The notes under the pieces were generated by a model. It was not told the origin of the DNA. It saw only the letters and a list, made by a program, of their open reading frames with translations, and made no database searches. This document shows, one piece after another, positions 7,243 to 14,875 of a stretch of 17,957 nucleotides of DNA; the first letter of the stretch is position 1, and each line of letters begins with the position of its first letter. The translations under genes and the position numbers were made by a program. Source of the DNA: Deltaproteobacteria bacterium RBG_16_54_11. Lineage in GTDB: Bacteria; Desulfobacterota; B13-G15; RBG-16-54-18. The stretch lies in the NCBI GenBank assembly GCA_001797905.1, contig MGQS01000057.1:18320-36276 (forward strand), read 5' to 3'.

Positions 7243-8190
7243 TTAGTAATAGAGCTTCGTGGTATCGACCCGCTCTTTATAGGCACCCTCTTTGTACAGG
7301 AGGTCAAAGTACTCCTGGCCTGCCCGCTTGTCGAACTCTTCGAGCTTGATAAACTGATCAAAGGGGATGGACATGGCCACGGGTTCGGGAAGCCCGGTGT
7401 ACTTGACCAGATAAGGCCGAGCCTCCCTTTCATTGGCCCTGATATAATCAACCGCCTTGTCCAAGCAGGTCTTGAGCCTCTTGGCCTTCTCAGGCTTCTC
7501 CTGCAGGAACTTGGTCGAGAAGGCGAAGGCCGCCCCCGGGATCCCCCTCCTCAACCTCAAGAGGGTCAGGGGGCTCTTTACGAGATATCTCCCCACCCCC
7601 CTAGCGATTGCTATCATCCCTGAGGGCTCGGGTGCAAAAAAGGCGTCTATCTGGCCGGCTGCCAGGACCTGGATCATATTAGGCGGGGGGACTTCCGTGA
7701 AGATGACGCTACCCGGGTCTATCTGCGTGCGGATGACTGCCTTGGCCAGGGCCACAGAGGTGGCACCGGGGTAGGTCCCCACCTTCTTCCCTTGCAGACC
7801 TTTCAGGTCTTTTATCGGAGAATCCTTCTTGACCACCACCGAAAAGGAGTTGTCATCCTTTAAGGATTTGGTCCCATATAAAAGAAAGATCTTGAACCGA
7901 TCCGGCGCCGACTGCGCGGCGAACCAGAACCCCGTGGTACCCGTGCTGCCGATGCAATCGATCCTGCCTGCCAGCAGGGCGTCCATGATGGCTGTACCTG
8001 AATCGAAGGGGATCAGCTCGGCCTTCAGCCCCTCCTGGGCGAAGAAGCCTTTTTCCTGCGCCACAAAGGTGGGGAGGCTCATCACGATGCGCAGATAGCC
8101 GATCTTCACCGGCACTTCTGCGGCAAAGGCCCCAGAGGCTGATCCGAGGAGAAAGATCCCCATCCCTATTATTGCCAATAGCCTCTTCAT
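7243..8190 (-). CDS. ABC substrate-binding protein, NMT1/TauA type (first of three paralogues)
   Basis: This 315-residue protein begins with a clear signal peptide (MKRLLAIIGM, likely cut after AFA at residue 23). The mature part starts EVPVKIGYLRIVMSLPTFVAQEKGFF and has DSGTAIMDALLAGRID, QGKKVGTYPGATSVALAKAVI, TEVPPPNMIQVLAAGQIDAFF and the DTTKLYY end seen in its two paralogues. AAGGAAGAAAGGGGT precedes the ATG. A 76-nt gap separates it from the ligase-permease fusion, the largest gap inside the operon; I saw no convincing promoter or hairpin there. It would deliver substrate in the periplasm to the permease domain encoded just upstream. Confidence 0.92.
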   Translation of the reverse strand: MKRLLAIIGMGIFLLGSASGAFAAEVPVKIGYLRIVMSLPTFVAQEKGFFAQEGLKAELIPFDSGTAIMDALLAGRIDCIGSTGTTGFWFAAQSAPDRFKIFLLYGTKSLKDDNSFSVVVKKDSPIKDLKGLQGKKVGTYPGATSVALAKAVIRTQIDPGSVIFTEVPPPNMIQVLAAGQIDAFFAPEPSGMIAIARGVGRYLVKSPLTLLRLRRGIPGAAFAFSTKFLQEKPEKAKRLKTCLDKAVDYIRANEREARPYLVKYTGLPEPVAMSIPFDQFIKLEEFDKRAGQEYFDLLYKEGAYKERVDTTKLYY

Positions 8191-8266
8191 ACCCCTTTCT
8201 TCCTTTTTGTCAGGTTACAAGGCCGCATAATCACCTCTCACCACCCCCCATCATAGCGTTTGGCAC

Positions 8267-10564
8267 CTATCTGCCGGCCCAGTGGATCACCTTGTCCTCC
8301 AACTTGACAAACCCCTGGTTGATAAAATACCCGATGAGGCCCGCCAAAACAATGTAGGCGTACATGTCGGGTATCTGGTAGGTCATGTGGGAGTTGTAGA
8401 TCAGATAACCCAACCCCCGGGTGGTCCCGATAAACATCTCCAGGACCACGACGATGATGAGGCTCAGCGAGAGGGCAAGCCGCAGCCCTGCGGCTATCTG
8501 GGGCAGGGCCTCAGGCAGGACGACCTTGGCCATAATATAGGTCTCCGATGCCTTCATGGTCTCCGCCACCATCTTGCGGGTGCGGCTGCCTCCATGGACC
8601 CCGTAAGTGGTATTGACCAAAATGAGCAGTGCGCAGCCGAAGACCACTAAGGCGATCTTGGACCCATCCCCGAGGCCGAAGGCGAGCATAAAGAGGGGGA
8701 ACATGGCAGTGGCGGGAAAGGAGCGGAAGAAATCTATGATGAACTCCACCGATTCATAGATCTTCTCCCAATAGCCAAGGACAATGCCCAGCGGCACCCC
8801 AATGCCCGCTGCTATGGCATATCCTGCCATCATGCGATAAAAGGTCTTCGCTATGTGTTCGTACGTCACTAGCTGCGAGAGCAGTATCCCAAGCTGTTTC
8901 CCTACAATCACCGGCGAGGGAAGGAAGAAGGGATCCACCATCTTGGTAACGGTGACCAGAAACCAGACGGCGACGAGGGCTACGGGTCCGATCCACTTTT
9001 TATGTTCTCCCAGAAACTCCCAGTACTTTTTCAACCCCTCCTCGACGACCTTCAATTCCCGCTTGGCCACCTTGCCGGTGCGGGATCGGGGGAGACTGTC
9101 GCGAAATTCTATGGTCTTAGGGAGCTTAAAGTTGGCGAGCCGCTCACGGCAGAACCTCATCAGCTCCCGTTTGGAGACCTCCTCCCCTACCTTGGGGACG
9201 ATTACCGCCTTCAAGGCCTGTCCCCGATCAGAATCCGGTACCCCCACCACCGCTACCTCAGCCACCTTGTCGTGGGCGATGAGGACATTTTCCAGTTCCG
9301 AGGGATAGACGTTCATACCTCCGACGATGACCATGTCATCGGCCCGGCCCAGGATATAGATATAGCCGTCTTCGTCGAACCTCCCCAGATCGCCGGTGTA
9401 ATACCAGTCATCCTTGATCTTTTGCGCGGTGGCCTTGGGGTTCTTGAAGTACCCCTTCATGATCTGCGGGCCGCGGGCAATCACCTCCCCCACCTCCCCG
9501 GTGGGGAGCTCCTTGCCGTCTTTATCCAAGATCTTGATCTCGGCCCTGGGGACGCAGCGGCCGGCGCTGGCCATTTTGCGAGGGGCGTCATCATCGTGGG
9601 TGAGGGTGAGGAGGGGAGAGGTCTCCGTGGCCCCGTATCCCTGGCGGACCAGGCAGTGGGGATACTCCTTGACCCATTCCTCCATGAGCTCTTCAGCGAC
9701 CACCGTCCCCATCATGGCGACGGAGCGCAGACTGCTCAGATCATAGCGGTCACGGCTGGGGAGGTTGAGGATCATCTGATAGATGGGGGGTACGGCGTGG
9801 AAGTAGTTGATCTTGTTGCGCTGTATCTCTTCCAGGATCTTTTTGGGCCTTATCTCGTCGATGATGACTAAGGTGTGGCCCACGTCCACCATAAGGTTGA
9901 GGACGATCGGCCCTGAGACATGGGACATGGGGAGCACGGCTCCCTGTACGTCCTCTTCGCTTAAGGTCTGCATGGCCTTCATAGATTCGGGGAAATAGGT
10001 GAGGTGATCGTACGTCAGGATCACCCCCTTTGGCTTGCCGGTCGTGCCCGAGGTATAGAGATAGAGGGCCTCATCTTCCTCGCGCAGGGGTACATTCGGC
10101 TCCTGCGTATCCCCCTTCTTCACAATCCGCTCATAGTGGTAGAGGCCATCTTCCTTCTCTTTTGCTCCTCCTTCGTCCCCAAAAAAAACGACGTTTCGGA
10201 GGTCCTCCTTTTCTCGCAGCATCCGCAGGGCGAAGGTCTTCTGCTTGGAATGGGTGATGAGGACCTTTGCCTCCGTCTCGTCGAAGATGGGGGCCATCTC
10301 CGCGGGGCTGAGGCGAAAGTCGAGGATCACCGCGATGACCCCGATCTTCATGAGGGCGAAGTAGACCACGGCGAACTCGGCGCAGTTGGGGAGCAGCATC
10401 ACCGCCCGGTCGCCCTTTTTAATCCCCTGGGCAAGAAGCCAATTGGCCATCATGTTGGCCCGAAGGTTGAGTTCGGAGAAGGTCAGTTGCACGTCATTAC
10501 AAATGACGGCAACCTTATCGGGCCTCTGTTTAGCCTGCCGCTGCAGATATTTACCGACGATCAT
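8267..10564 (-). CDS. Fusion protein: acyl-CoA synthetase-type AMP-forming ligase joined to an ABC transporter permease
   Basis: This 765-residue frame is uninterrupted and joins two normally separate proteins. Residues 1-505 are an adenylate-forming ligase: YTSGTTGKPKG (170-180), YGATE (310-314), YTGD (389-392), GRADDMVIVGGMNVYPSELE (407-426) and the C-terminal lysine motif PRSRTGK with Lys498. Residues 506-524 form a charged linker. Residues 525-765 are a SsuC/TauC-type permease with about six membrane segments (near 525-542, 577-597, 612-631, 634-652, 693-712, 733-752) and an EAA-like loop (about 667-696). No in-frame ATG with a well-spaced ribosome site occurs at the junction; a GAGGAGGGG-TTG there is spaced too tightly to be convincing. 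The permease N terminus is normally cytoplasmic, so the ligase would sit beside ATP and CoA. The start overlaps the PadR gene by 14 nt. The ligase substrate is not readable. Confidence 0.88.
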   Translation of the reverse strand: MIVGKYLQRQAKQRPDKVAVICNDVQLTFSELNLRANMMANWLLAQGIKKGDRAVMLLPNCAEFAVVYFALMKIGVIAVILDFRLSPAEMAPIFDETEAKVLITHSKQKTFALRMLREKEDLRNVVFFGDEGGAKEKEDGLYHYERIVKKGDTQEPNVPLREEDEALYLYTSGTTGKPKGVILTYDHLTYFPESMKAMQTLSEEDVQGAVLPMSHVSGPIVLNLMVDVGHTLVIIDEIRPKKILEEIQRNKINYFHAVPPIYQMILNLPSRDRYDLSSLRSVAMMGTVVAEELMEEWVKEYPHCLVRQGYGATETSPLLTLTHDDDAPRKMASAGRCVPRAEIKILDKDGKELPTGEVGEVIARGPQIMKGYFKNPKATAQKIKDDWYYTGDLGRFDEDGYIYILGRADDMVIVGGMNVYPSELENVLIAHDKVAEVAVVGVPDSDRGQALKAVIVPKVGEEVSKRELMRFCRERLANFKLPKTIEFRDSLPRSRTGKVAKRELKVVEEGLKKYWEFLGEHKKWIGPVALVAVWFLVTVTKMVDPFFLPSPVIVGKQLGILLSQLVTYEHIAKTFYRMMAGYAIAAGIGVPLGIVLGYWEKIYESVEFIIDFFRSFPATAMFPLFMLAFGLGDGSKIALVVFGCALLILVNTTYGVHGGSRTRKMVAETMKASETYIMAKVVLPEALPQIAAGLRLALSLSLIIVVVLEMFIGTTRGLGYLIYNSHMTYQIPDMYAYIVLAGLIGYFINQGFVKLEDKVIHWAGR

Positions 10565-11129
10565 GGTCTTCTTTCACCCCATTAAAAACATTCGCCTCAT
10601 CAAATCTCCCTTGGGAGAATGTTTCGATCAAATCCTGAACAAACTCCATTTCGGCCTCCGTAAACCGGATGTTATGGGCCGTGATGATATATTCCCTTCT
10701 CATGGCTGCGTCCAGCTTTAACCCCTTCTTCTGGCGATCGAGCAAAAACTTCACCTTGCGCAATTCCCTCAGCCGGCCCTTCAGGGTCTTTACCACATCC
10801 TGGGGATGGAGAAAGTTGAGAAAATAGAGGGAGATATCGAGGTTAAAGGAGGGACGATGCAGATACGTGATGTTCTTGAGGAGGAGTTCCTTGATCTCCT
10901 CCTGGCCTTTGGCGGTCAGGCTATAGACAAACTTCTTCGGCCTCCTGCCGGAGACCGTGCTCCACTTGGTGACTACCCCCTCCTGCTCCAACTTCTTTAA
11001 TGTATAGTAGAGGGGGGTAGCGGAGACCTCAAAGAAGGGGCTGAGCTCCCTCTCCAGGGTCTGCTTCAGGTCATATCCATGTGCCGGCCCTTTCATCAAG
11101 AGCCCCATTATCACCAAACGCAGGTCCAC
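10551..11129 (-). CDS. PadR-family transcriptional regulator
   Basis: This 192-residue protein has the PadR winged-helix domain (about 1-75): LRLVIMGLLMKGPAHGYDLKQTLE, then SATPLYYTLKKLEQEGVVTKW and a wing with GRRPKKFVYSLTAKGQEE. The C-terminal part (about 90-180) is helical and would form the dimer and ligand-sensing region of PadR subfamily 1 proteins. The start is GTG at 11129, the first possible one after an in-frame stop; its ribosome site (AAAGG) is weak and close. PadR proteins typically repress genes for handling phenolic acids or toxic compounds and release on binding the compound. Being first in the operon and overlapping the ligase-permease start by 14 nt, it most likely controls the transporter-ligase genes and itself through the dyad at 11147-11166. 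Confidence 0.9.
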   Translation of the reverse strand: MDLRLVIMGLLMKGPAHGYDLKQTLERELSPFFEVSATPLYYTLKKLEQEGVVTKWSTVSGRRPKKFVYSLTAKGQEEIKELLLKNITYLHRPSFNLDISLYFLNFLHPQDVVKTLKGRLRELRKVKFLLDRQKKGLKLDAAMRREYIITAHNIRFTEAEMEFVQDLIETFSQGRFDEANVFNGVKEDHDRR

Positions 11130-11146
11130 CCTTTAATCCAATCTTC

Positions 11147-11166
11147 AATAGTCAAATTTTACTATT
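11147..11166 (-). promoter_or_regulatory. Candidate PadR operator (20-bp dyad)
   Basis: AATAGT (11147-11152) and ACTATT (11161-11166) are perfect inverted arms around an 8-nt centre that itself contains the palindrome AAATTT. Nine of ten base pairs in the 20-bp dyad match. It touches the predicted -10 box and lies between the promoter and the PadR start, the expected place for an autoregulatory site. Confidence 0.5.
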
Positions 11167-11191
11167 TAAGCATAAAACCTAAAAAAGTCAA
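11164..11191 (-). promoter_or_regulatory. Predicted promoter of the PadR-ligase-transporter operon
   Basis: On the minus strand TTGACT (11191-11186), a 16-nt spacer and TTAAAT (11169-11164) form a moderate sigma-70-like promoter. The surrounding 11130-11200 stretch is very AT-rich compared with the genes. Transcription would start around 11157, inside the dyad, leaving about 28 nt before the GTG start. Confidence 0.45.
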
Positions 11192-11260
11192 AGGGAAAAT
11201 TTGAGGTCCATTGATTAACCCGGCATGCTCATAACCGGCAACTCCAGGGACAGAGAGCCA

Positions 11261-12028
11261 TTAAGCCTGCACTCCGCCGTCAACGACAATAGTGTGCCCG
11301 GTGATATAGGAAGAGGCGTCAGAGGCCAAGAAGAGGGCCGCCCCCACAATATCCCCTGGGACGGCAATCCTCCCCAGAGGGATCGCCGATTCGAACCGTT
11401 TTAAGGTTTCGGGCTTGCTCCAGACGGATTCTGATCCCTCCGTCCTCACTATGCCCGGCGCAATGGCGTTAACCCTGATATTTTCCTTCGCCAGCTCCAA
11501 GGCCAGTACCCGGGTAAGCATCAACTCACCGGCCTTGGCAACACTATAGGCCCCCATGGTGGAGGCTGCCTTCATGCCGAGCCTTGAAGATATATTGATA
11601 ATAGTGCCGCTTTTTCGCTCCATCATCCTTCGTCCAGCTGCTTGAGAACAAAGGAAATACCCCTTGAGGTCAACGTTCATAATGCTATCCCACTCACCCT
11701 CCTCCGTATCCATAAGAGGGGCGCTGCTAGATACCGCTGCATTATTTACCAGGATATCAATGGCGCCAAAGGTATCTATGACCTTCTGTACCATATTGTT
11801 CACATCAGCTTTCTTGGAGACGTCAGCCTGTAGCGCCAGGCAACCCTGGCCACGTCTCTGGACTTCATCAGCCACCGCTTGAAGTTGTCCATCGTCGACA
11901 ACTCGACTGCAAACCGCCACCGTGGCCCCTGCCGCGGCAAAGGCCAAGGAAATAGCCTTACCAATGCCGCGCTTCGCCCCCGTGATAATGGCCACTTTTC
12001 CTCTCAGTGCAAAACTCGGTAGACTCAT
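11261..12028 (-). CDS. Short-chain dehydrogenase/reductase (classical SDR)
   Basis: This 255-residue protein has the cofactor motif TGAKRGIG (16-23), NNAA (95-98), the catalytic serine region INISS (Ser147 or Ser148), Tyr161 and Lys165 in YSVAK, and the standard C-terminal GHTIVVDGGVQA. Basic residues Lys19/Arg20 and Arg42 after strand 2 suggest NADP(H) preference, a prediction only. Classical SDRs oxidise alcohols or reduce ketones, including 3-oxoacyl thioesters. The ATG overlaps the stop of the Fe-S subunit gene (ATGA) and has a strong AAAGGAGGGGG ribosome site, so it is translated from the same message as the molybdopterin enzyme. This suggests that its substrate or product is linked to that enzyme. 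The exact reaction is unknown. Confidence 0.92.
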   Translation of the reverse strand: MSLPSFALRGKVAIITGAKRGIGKAISLAFAAAGATVAVCSRVVDDGQLQAVADEVQRRGQGCLALQADVSKKADVNNMVQKVIDTFGAIDILVNNAAVSSSAPLMDTEEGEWDSIMNVDLKGYFLCSQAAGRRMMERKSGTIINISSRLGMKAASTMGAYSVAKAGELMLTRVLALELAKENIRVNAIAPGIVRTEGSESVWSKPETLKRFESAIPLGRIAVPGDIVGAALFLASDASSYITGHTIVVDGGVQA

Positions 12029-12531
12029 GACTGTCCCCCTCCTTTGACCCTGCCATAGCTAGATTCCAAGGTATCCTGATCACCGGCATCTAAGGCCCTC
12101 ATAGGGCATGCCTCCACACAAATAGGCTTTTTCCCCTCTGCCCACCTGTCGCAGCACAGATCACATTTTTGCATCCTGGCATTTGGCTCCGCTCCAAATT
12201 GAGGTGCATCAGAGGGGCAGGCCACGAGACAGGCGCCGCCACAACTCTCCCTGCCGAGGCATAACTCGCTGTCCACAACGACGATGCCGTCCTGGGCCCG
12301 CTTGCTGATGGCCCCGGCAGGACAGGCCGATATGCACAGCGGCTTATCACAATGATGGCAGGCAGTGGAGACAAAACGGACCGCGACCCGAGGGTAATGA
12401 CCCTGCTCGGTGACGACAACACGTCTGAAGAACACCGGCCCTGGGGGGATATCATGCCAGTCCTTACAGGCGACCACGCACGCGTAACAGCCCGTGCATC
12501 GTGCATCATTAAAATAAAACGCGAGCTTCAT
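12025..12531 (-). CDS. Four-cluster ferredoxin-like electron-transfer subunit (DmsB/HycB-like)
   Basis: This 168-residue protein carries 16 cysteines in four groups: 12/15/18/22, 58/61/66/70, 91/97/101/105 and 123/126/138/142. This is the arrangement of the beta subunits of DMSO-reductase-family enzymes, which pass electrons between the molybdenum subunit and a partner. The third group (CLGRESCGGACLVACP) has C-x5-C-x3-C-x3-C spacing rather than the usual C-x2-C-x2-C-x3-C. The protein is shorter than DmsB (about 200 residues) and has no signal peptide or membrane anchor. GAGGGG precedes the start, which overlaps the stop of the molybdopterin gene by 4 nt; its own stop overlaps the SDR start by 4 nt. 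The electron partner is not encoded in this window. Confidence 0.92.
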   Translation of the reverse strand: MKLAFYFNDARCTGCYACVVACKDWHDIPPGPVFFRRVVVTEQGHYPRVAVRFVSTACHHCDKPLCISACPAGAISKRAQDGIVVVDSELCLGRESCGGACLVACPSDAPQFGAEPNARMQKCDLCCDRWAEGKKPICVEACPMRALDAGDQDTLESSYGRVKGGGQS

Positions 12532-14747
12532 GGCTTCCCCTCGTCAACCTTTGCAACCTCAACCAGTCCGGTATTGTGGCACGCGGCGCCTCCCGGCGAG
12601 CGCTTGTCCCGTGTCAGGACATTAGCGCAGCCTCCTCGATCTACCCCTTGTTCGTCGGGATCGTACCATGCCCCCTGCGGCAGATCGACCACTCCGGGCA
12701 TAATCCTCTCGGTCACTTTTGCCTGAATAAGTATCTCACCTCTTTCATTAAATACCCTTACCTTATCACCGTCCCGTATGCCCCGAGCCTCGGCATCTCT
12801 GGTATTGATCGATATGGCCTGGGGCATCAGTTCCCGAAGCCAGGGGACCCTGTCAAACTGCGTATGTGCCCGTCGCTTGAAGTGCGTCGTGATGAGCTGC
12901 AGCGGATACTTGACAGCAAGGGGATCACGACGACCTTCCCATGGTTCGATGTATGTGGGGATCGGCGGGATCCCCGGCGAGTTCATTGCATCCAGCCATT
13001 GAGAATATATCTCGATCTTCCCCGACGGCGTGGGGAAGGGATGTTGCTCGGGATCCTCAATCTGTTCTTTAAAAGCGACGTGCGGTTCCGCAGATTTAAT
13101 ACGGTAGATGGCCTTCTCCTTCAAGGTGTCATAGTCGGGGACGAAGCTTCCGGCTACCATGGTCCTCAGCCAATCGTCATCGGTCTTCCCGGCATAGAGG
13201 GAAATACCCAATCGGCTGGCAAGTCCCTGGCATATCTCCAAAGGCGATCTGGATTCATAGAGCGGCTCTATGACCTTTTTTACGAAGCCGTAAAAAGGCC
13301 TTACCCCTCCTACGATGATGTCATCCCTCTCCAAAAAGGTAGAAACAGGGAGCACTATGTCAGCAAATTTGGCGGTAGCGCTCATAACCTGCTCGGCAAC
13401 GGCAAGGAATTCCAGTTTTCTGAGGGCTTGAACCATCTTATTGGTGTTGGGATACTGATTAACTGGATTGGTATGCATTACCAAAGCCATTTTTATGTCA
13501 GCCGGATAGCCTCCTGCCCTTCCCTTCAGGATGGCATCAGCAATCTCAGCCGCGTGTATCCTCGCGCTACTGTCGGAGCCCTTCAGAGTCGGCAGGGCAT
13601 CCGTGCGGGGGGGAACCCCGCGCTCAACCGGATTGCCACCTCCATCCGGCAGCTTGCCCAATTTAAAATCATATCCTCCAAACTGCCATTGAGGCACGCT
13701 CGATCTCCCTGACCATCCGCCATGGATACCGATATTACCGGTCATGGCAGCGAGGGTCTTGACGGCGCGGTGGTACTGCTCCCCATAGGCGCTGCGTCCC
13801 GGACCAATGCCGGCAACGAGCGCAGCCGGCTTTGTCGTGGCGTACTCCCGTGCAAGATTTTCAATGTCCTGTGCGGGCACTCCTGAGATAGTCTCTGCCC
13901 AGACCGGGGTCTTGGGGATACCGTCCTCGTCTCCCGCGACATATGCCCGGAACCGTTCAAACCCGACGGTATAGGTATCAAGAAAGCTCTTGTCAAAAAG
14001 ATCCTCTGCAATCATCACGTACGCCATAGCGATGAGCACGGCCGTGTCGGTGCCTGGTCGAATAGGTATCCACTGACTGGCCAGAACGGCAGTCGAGTCC
14101 GTATAACGGGGATCAACAGAGATAATCTTGGTCCCCGATTCCTTGGCTTGAAGCAGATACCAGTTGGTATTGGTCTCATGTATAGTGGTGACGGGGTTCC
14201 ATCCCCACATGATTATCAGGCGAGAGTTCAGGAGGTCGTCAAATGCGTTGTGCGAAGAGAGGGTGCCGTATGTCGCCAGCGAAGCGAAGAGACCCCCCTC
14301 AAAGGACTGGATCCCCCATTTATCGGTATAACCGCCGGTCATGGCCAACAATCCTCCAAGCAGCCGGGAGGTGTGCAGCTGGCTGGCGTCTCCCCCCCCG
14401 CCTAACAAGAGAACGGCTGACGGGCCATAGGTGCTCCTGACGCGGTTTAACTCACTGACGATCGTATCTAAGGCTTCATCCCAGGAGATTCGTTCAAACA
14501 GCCCCTCGCCGCGCTCCCCTGTTCTCCTCATCGGGAACTGAAGGCGATCCGGGTCATAGACACGCTGACGATAGGCACGGCATCTGAGGCAGGCCCTCAG
14601 CTGCGGTTCCTCCCCCCTGTCGGTTTCTATGCGGGTGATGACTCCATCTCTCACATGCACCTCGAGCAGGCACCTGCCTCCACAATGGCTCGAACAAGCG
14701 GTCTTCACTACTTTTTCTTCACCCATTTTTTTCTGTTTCGCAGACAT
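12528..14747 (-). CDS. Molybdopterin oxidoreductase, DMSO-reductase family catalytic subunit, apparently cytoplasmic
   Basis: This 739-residue protein starts with an Fe4S4 motif (Cys18, 22, 26 and Cys53 in RACLRC) and the family line YDPDRLQFPMRR (64-75) with ERISWDEALD. Next come molybdopterin-binding blocks such as MWGWNPVTT and IISVDPRYTDST, then the C-terminal cap domain HTQFDRVPWLRELMPQAISINTRDAEARGIRDGDKVRV. By hand alignment with DmsA the molybdenum-ligand serine is Ser148 in WGIQSFEG. There is no Tat twin-arginine signal (start MSAKQKKMGEEKVVKTACSSHC), so it is expected in the cytoplasm, unlike DmsA or ethylbenzene dehydrogenase. It is first in an operon with the Fe-S subunit and SDR, with no membrane anchor gene. 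Cytoplasmic relatives include pyrogallol transhydroxylase, but the substrate here cannot be assigned. Its ribosome site (GGTGAG) is weak. Confidence 0.92.
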   Translation of the reverse strand: MSAKQKKMGEEKVVKTACSSHCGGRCLLEVHVRDGVITRIETDRGEEPQLRACLRCRAYRQRVYDPDRLQFPMRRTGERGEGLFERISWDEALDTIVSELNRVRSTYGPSAVLLLGGGGDASQLHTSRLLGGLLAMTGGYTDKWGIQSFEGGLFASLATYGTLSSHNAFDDLLNSRLIIMWGWNPVTTIHETNTNWYLLQAKESGTKIISVDPRYTDSTAVLASQWIPIRPGTDTAVLIAMAYVMIAEDLFDKSFLDTYTVGFERFRAYVAGDEDGIPKTPVWAETISGVPAQDIENLAREYATTKPAALVAGIGPGRSAYGEQYHRAVKTLAAMTGNIGIHGGWSGRSSVPQWQFGGYDFKLGKLPDGGGNPVERGVPPRTDALPTLKGSDSSARIHAAEIADAILKGRAGGYPADIKMALVMHTNPVNQYPNTNKMVQALRKLEFLAVAEQVMSATAKFADIVLPVSTFLERDDIIVGGVRPFYGFVKKVIEPLYESRSPLEICQGLASRLGISLYAGKTDDDWLRTMVAGSFVPDYDTLKEKAIYRIKSAEPHVAFKEQIEDPEQHPFPTPSGKIEIYSQWLDAMNSPGIPPIPTYIEPWEGRRDPLAVKYPLQLITTHFKRRAHTQFDRVPWLRELMPQAISINTRDAEARGIRDGDKVRVFNERGEILIQAKVTERIMPGVVDLPQGAWYDPDEQGVDRGGCANVLTRDKRSPGGAACHNTGLVEVAKVDEGKP

Positions 14748-14773
14748 AGGTATAGCTCACCACTCGGGCTTCT

Positions 14774-14790
14774 TATGTTCGACAAACATA
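14774..14790. promoter_or_regulatory. Dyad 1 in leader of molybdopterin operon
   Basis: TATGTT (14774-14779), 5 nt, AACATA (14785-14790): perfect 6-bp arms. It lies 27 nt upstream of the ATG and has the same arm length, spacer and near-identical arms as the dyad at 14859-14875. This supports two sites for one regulator. Confidence 0.45.
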
Positions 14791-14858
14791 GGACAAGAAG
14801 AGGGATAGATCTGCGTGTGCCGGAAGACAAGATTTCAAGCTGTAGCGCCCGCTTGCAC

Positions 14859-14875
14859 TATGGTACTCCACCATA
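14859..14875. promoter_or_regulatory. Dyad 2 in leader of molybdopterin operon, over the -10 box
   Basis: TATGGT (14859-14864), 5 nt, ACCATA (14870-14875): perfect 6-bp arms. The right arm is exactly the predicted -10 hexamer on the minus strand. Its centre is 85 bp, about eight helical turns, from the centre of dyad 1. Confidence 0.5.

Noticed and set aside
9020..9035. Internal start for a separate permease (GAGGAGGGG followed by TTG)
   Set aside because: The TTG lies only about 2 nt from the purine-rich run, too close for normal initiation, and the ligase frame continues without a stop. Kept as a caveat to the fusion.
9002..9871. 289-codon plus-strand open frame
   Set aside because: Antisense shadow of the ligase domain; low-complexity acidic/His/Leu-rich translation and no ribosome site.
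12576..13712. 378-codon plus-strand open frame
   Set aside because: It lies wholly antisense to the molybdopterin catalytic gene, whose family motifs are clear, and its translation shows no recognisable domain.
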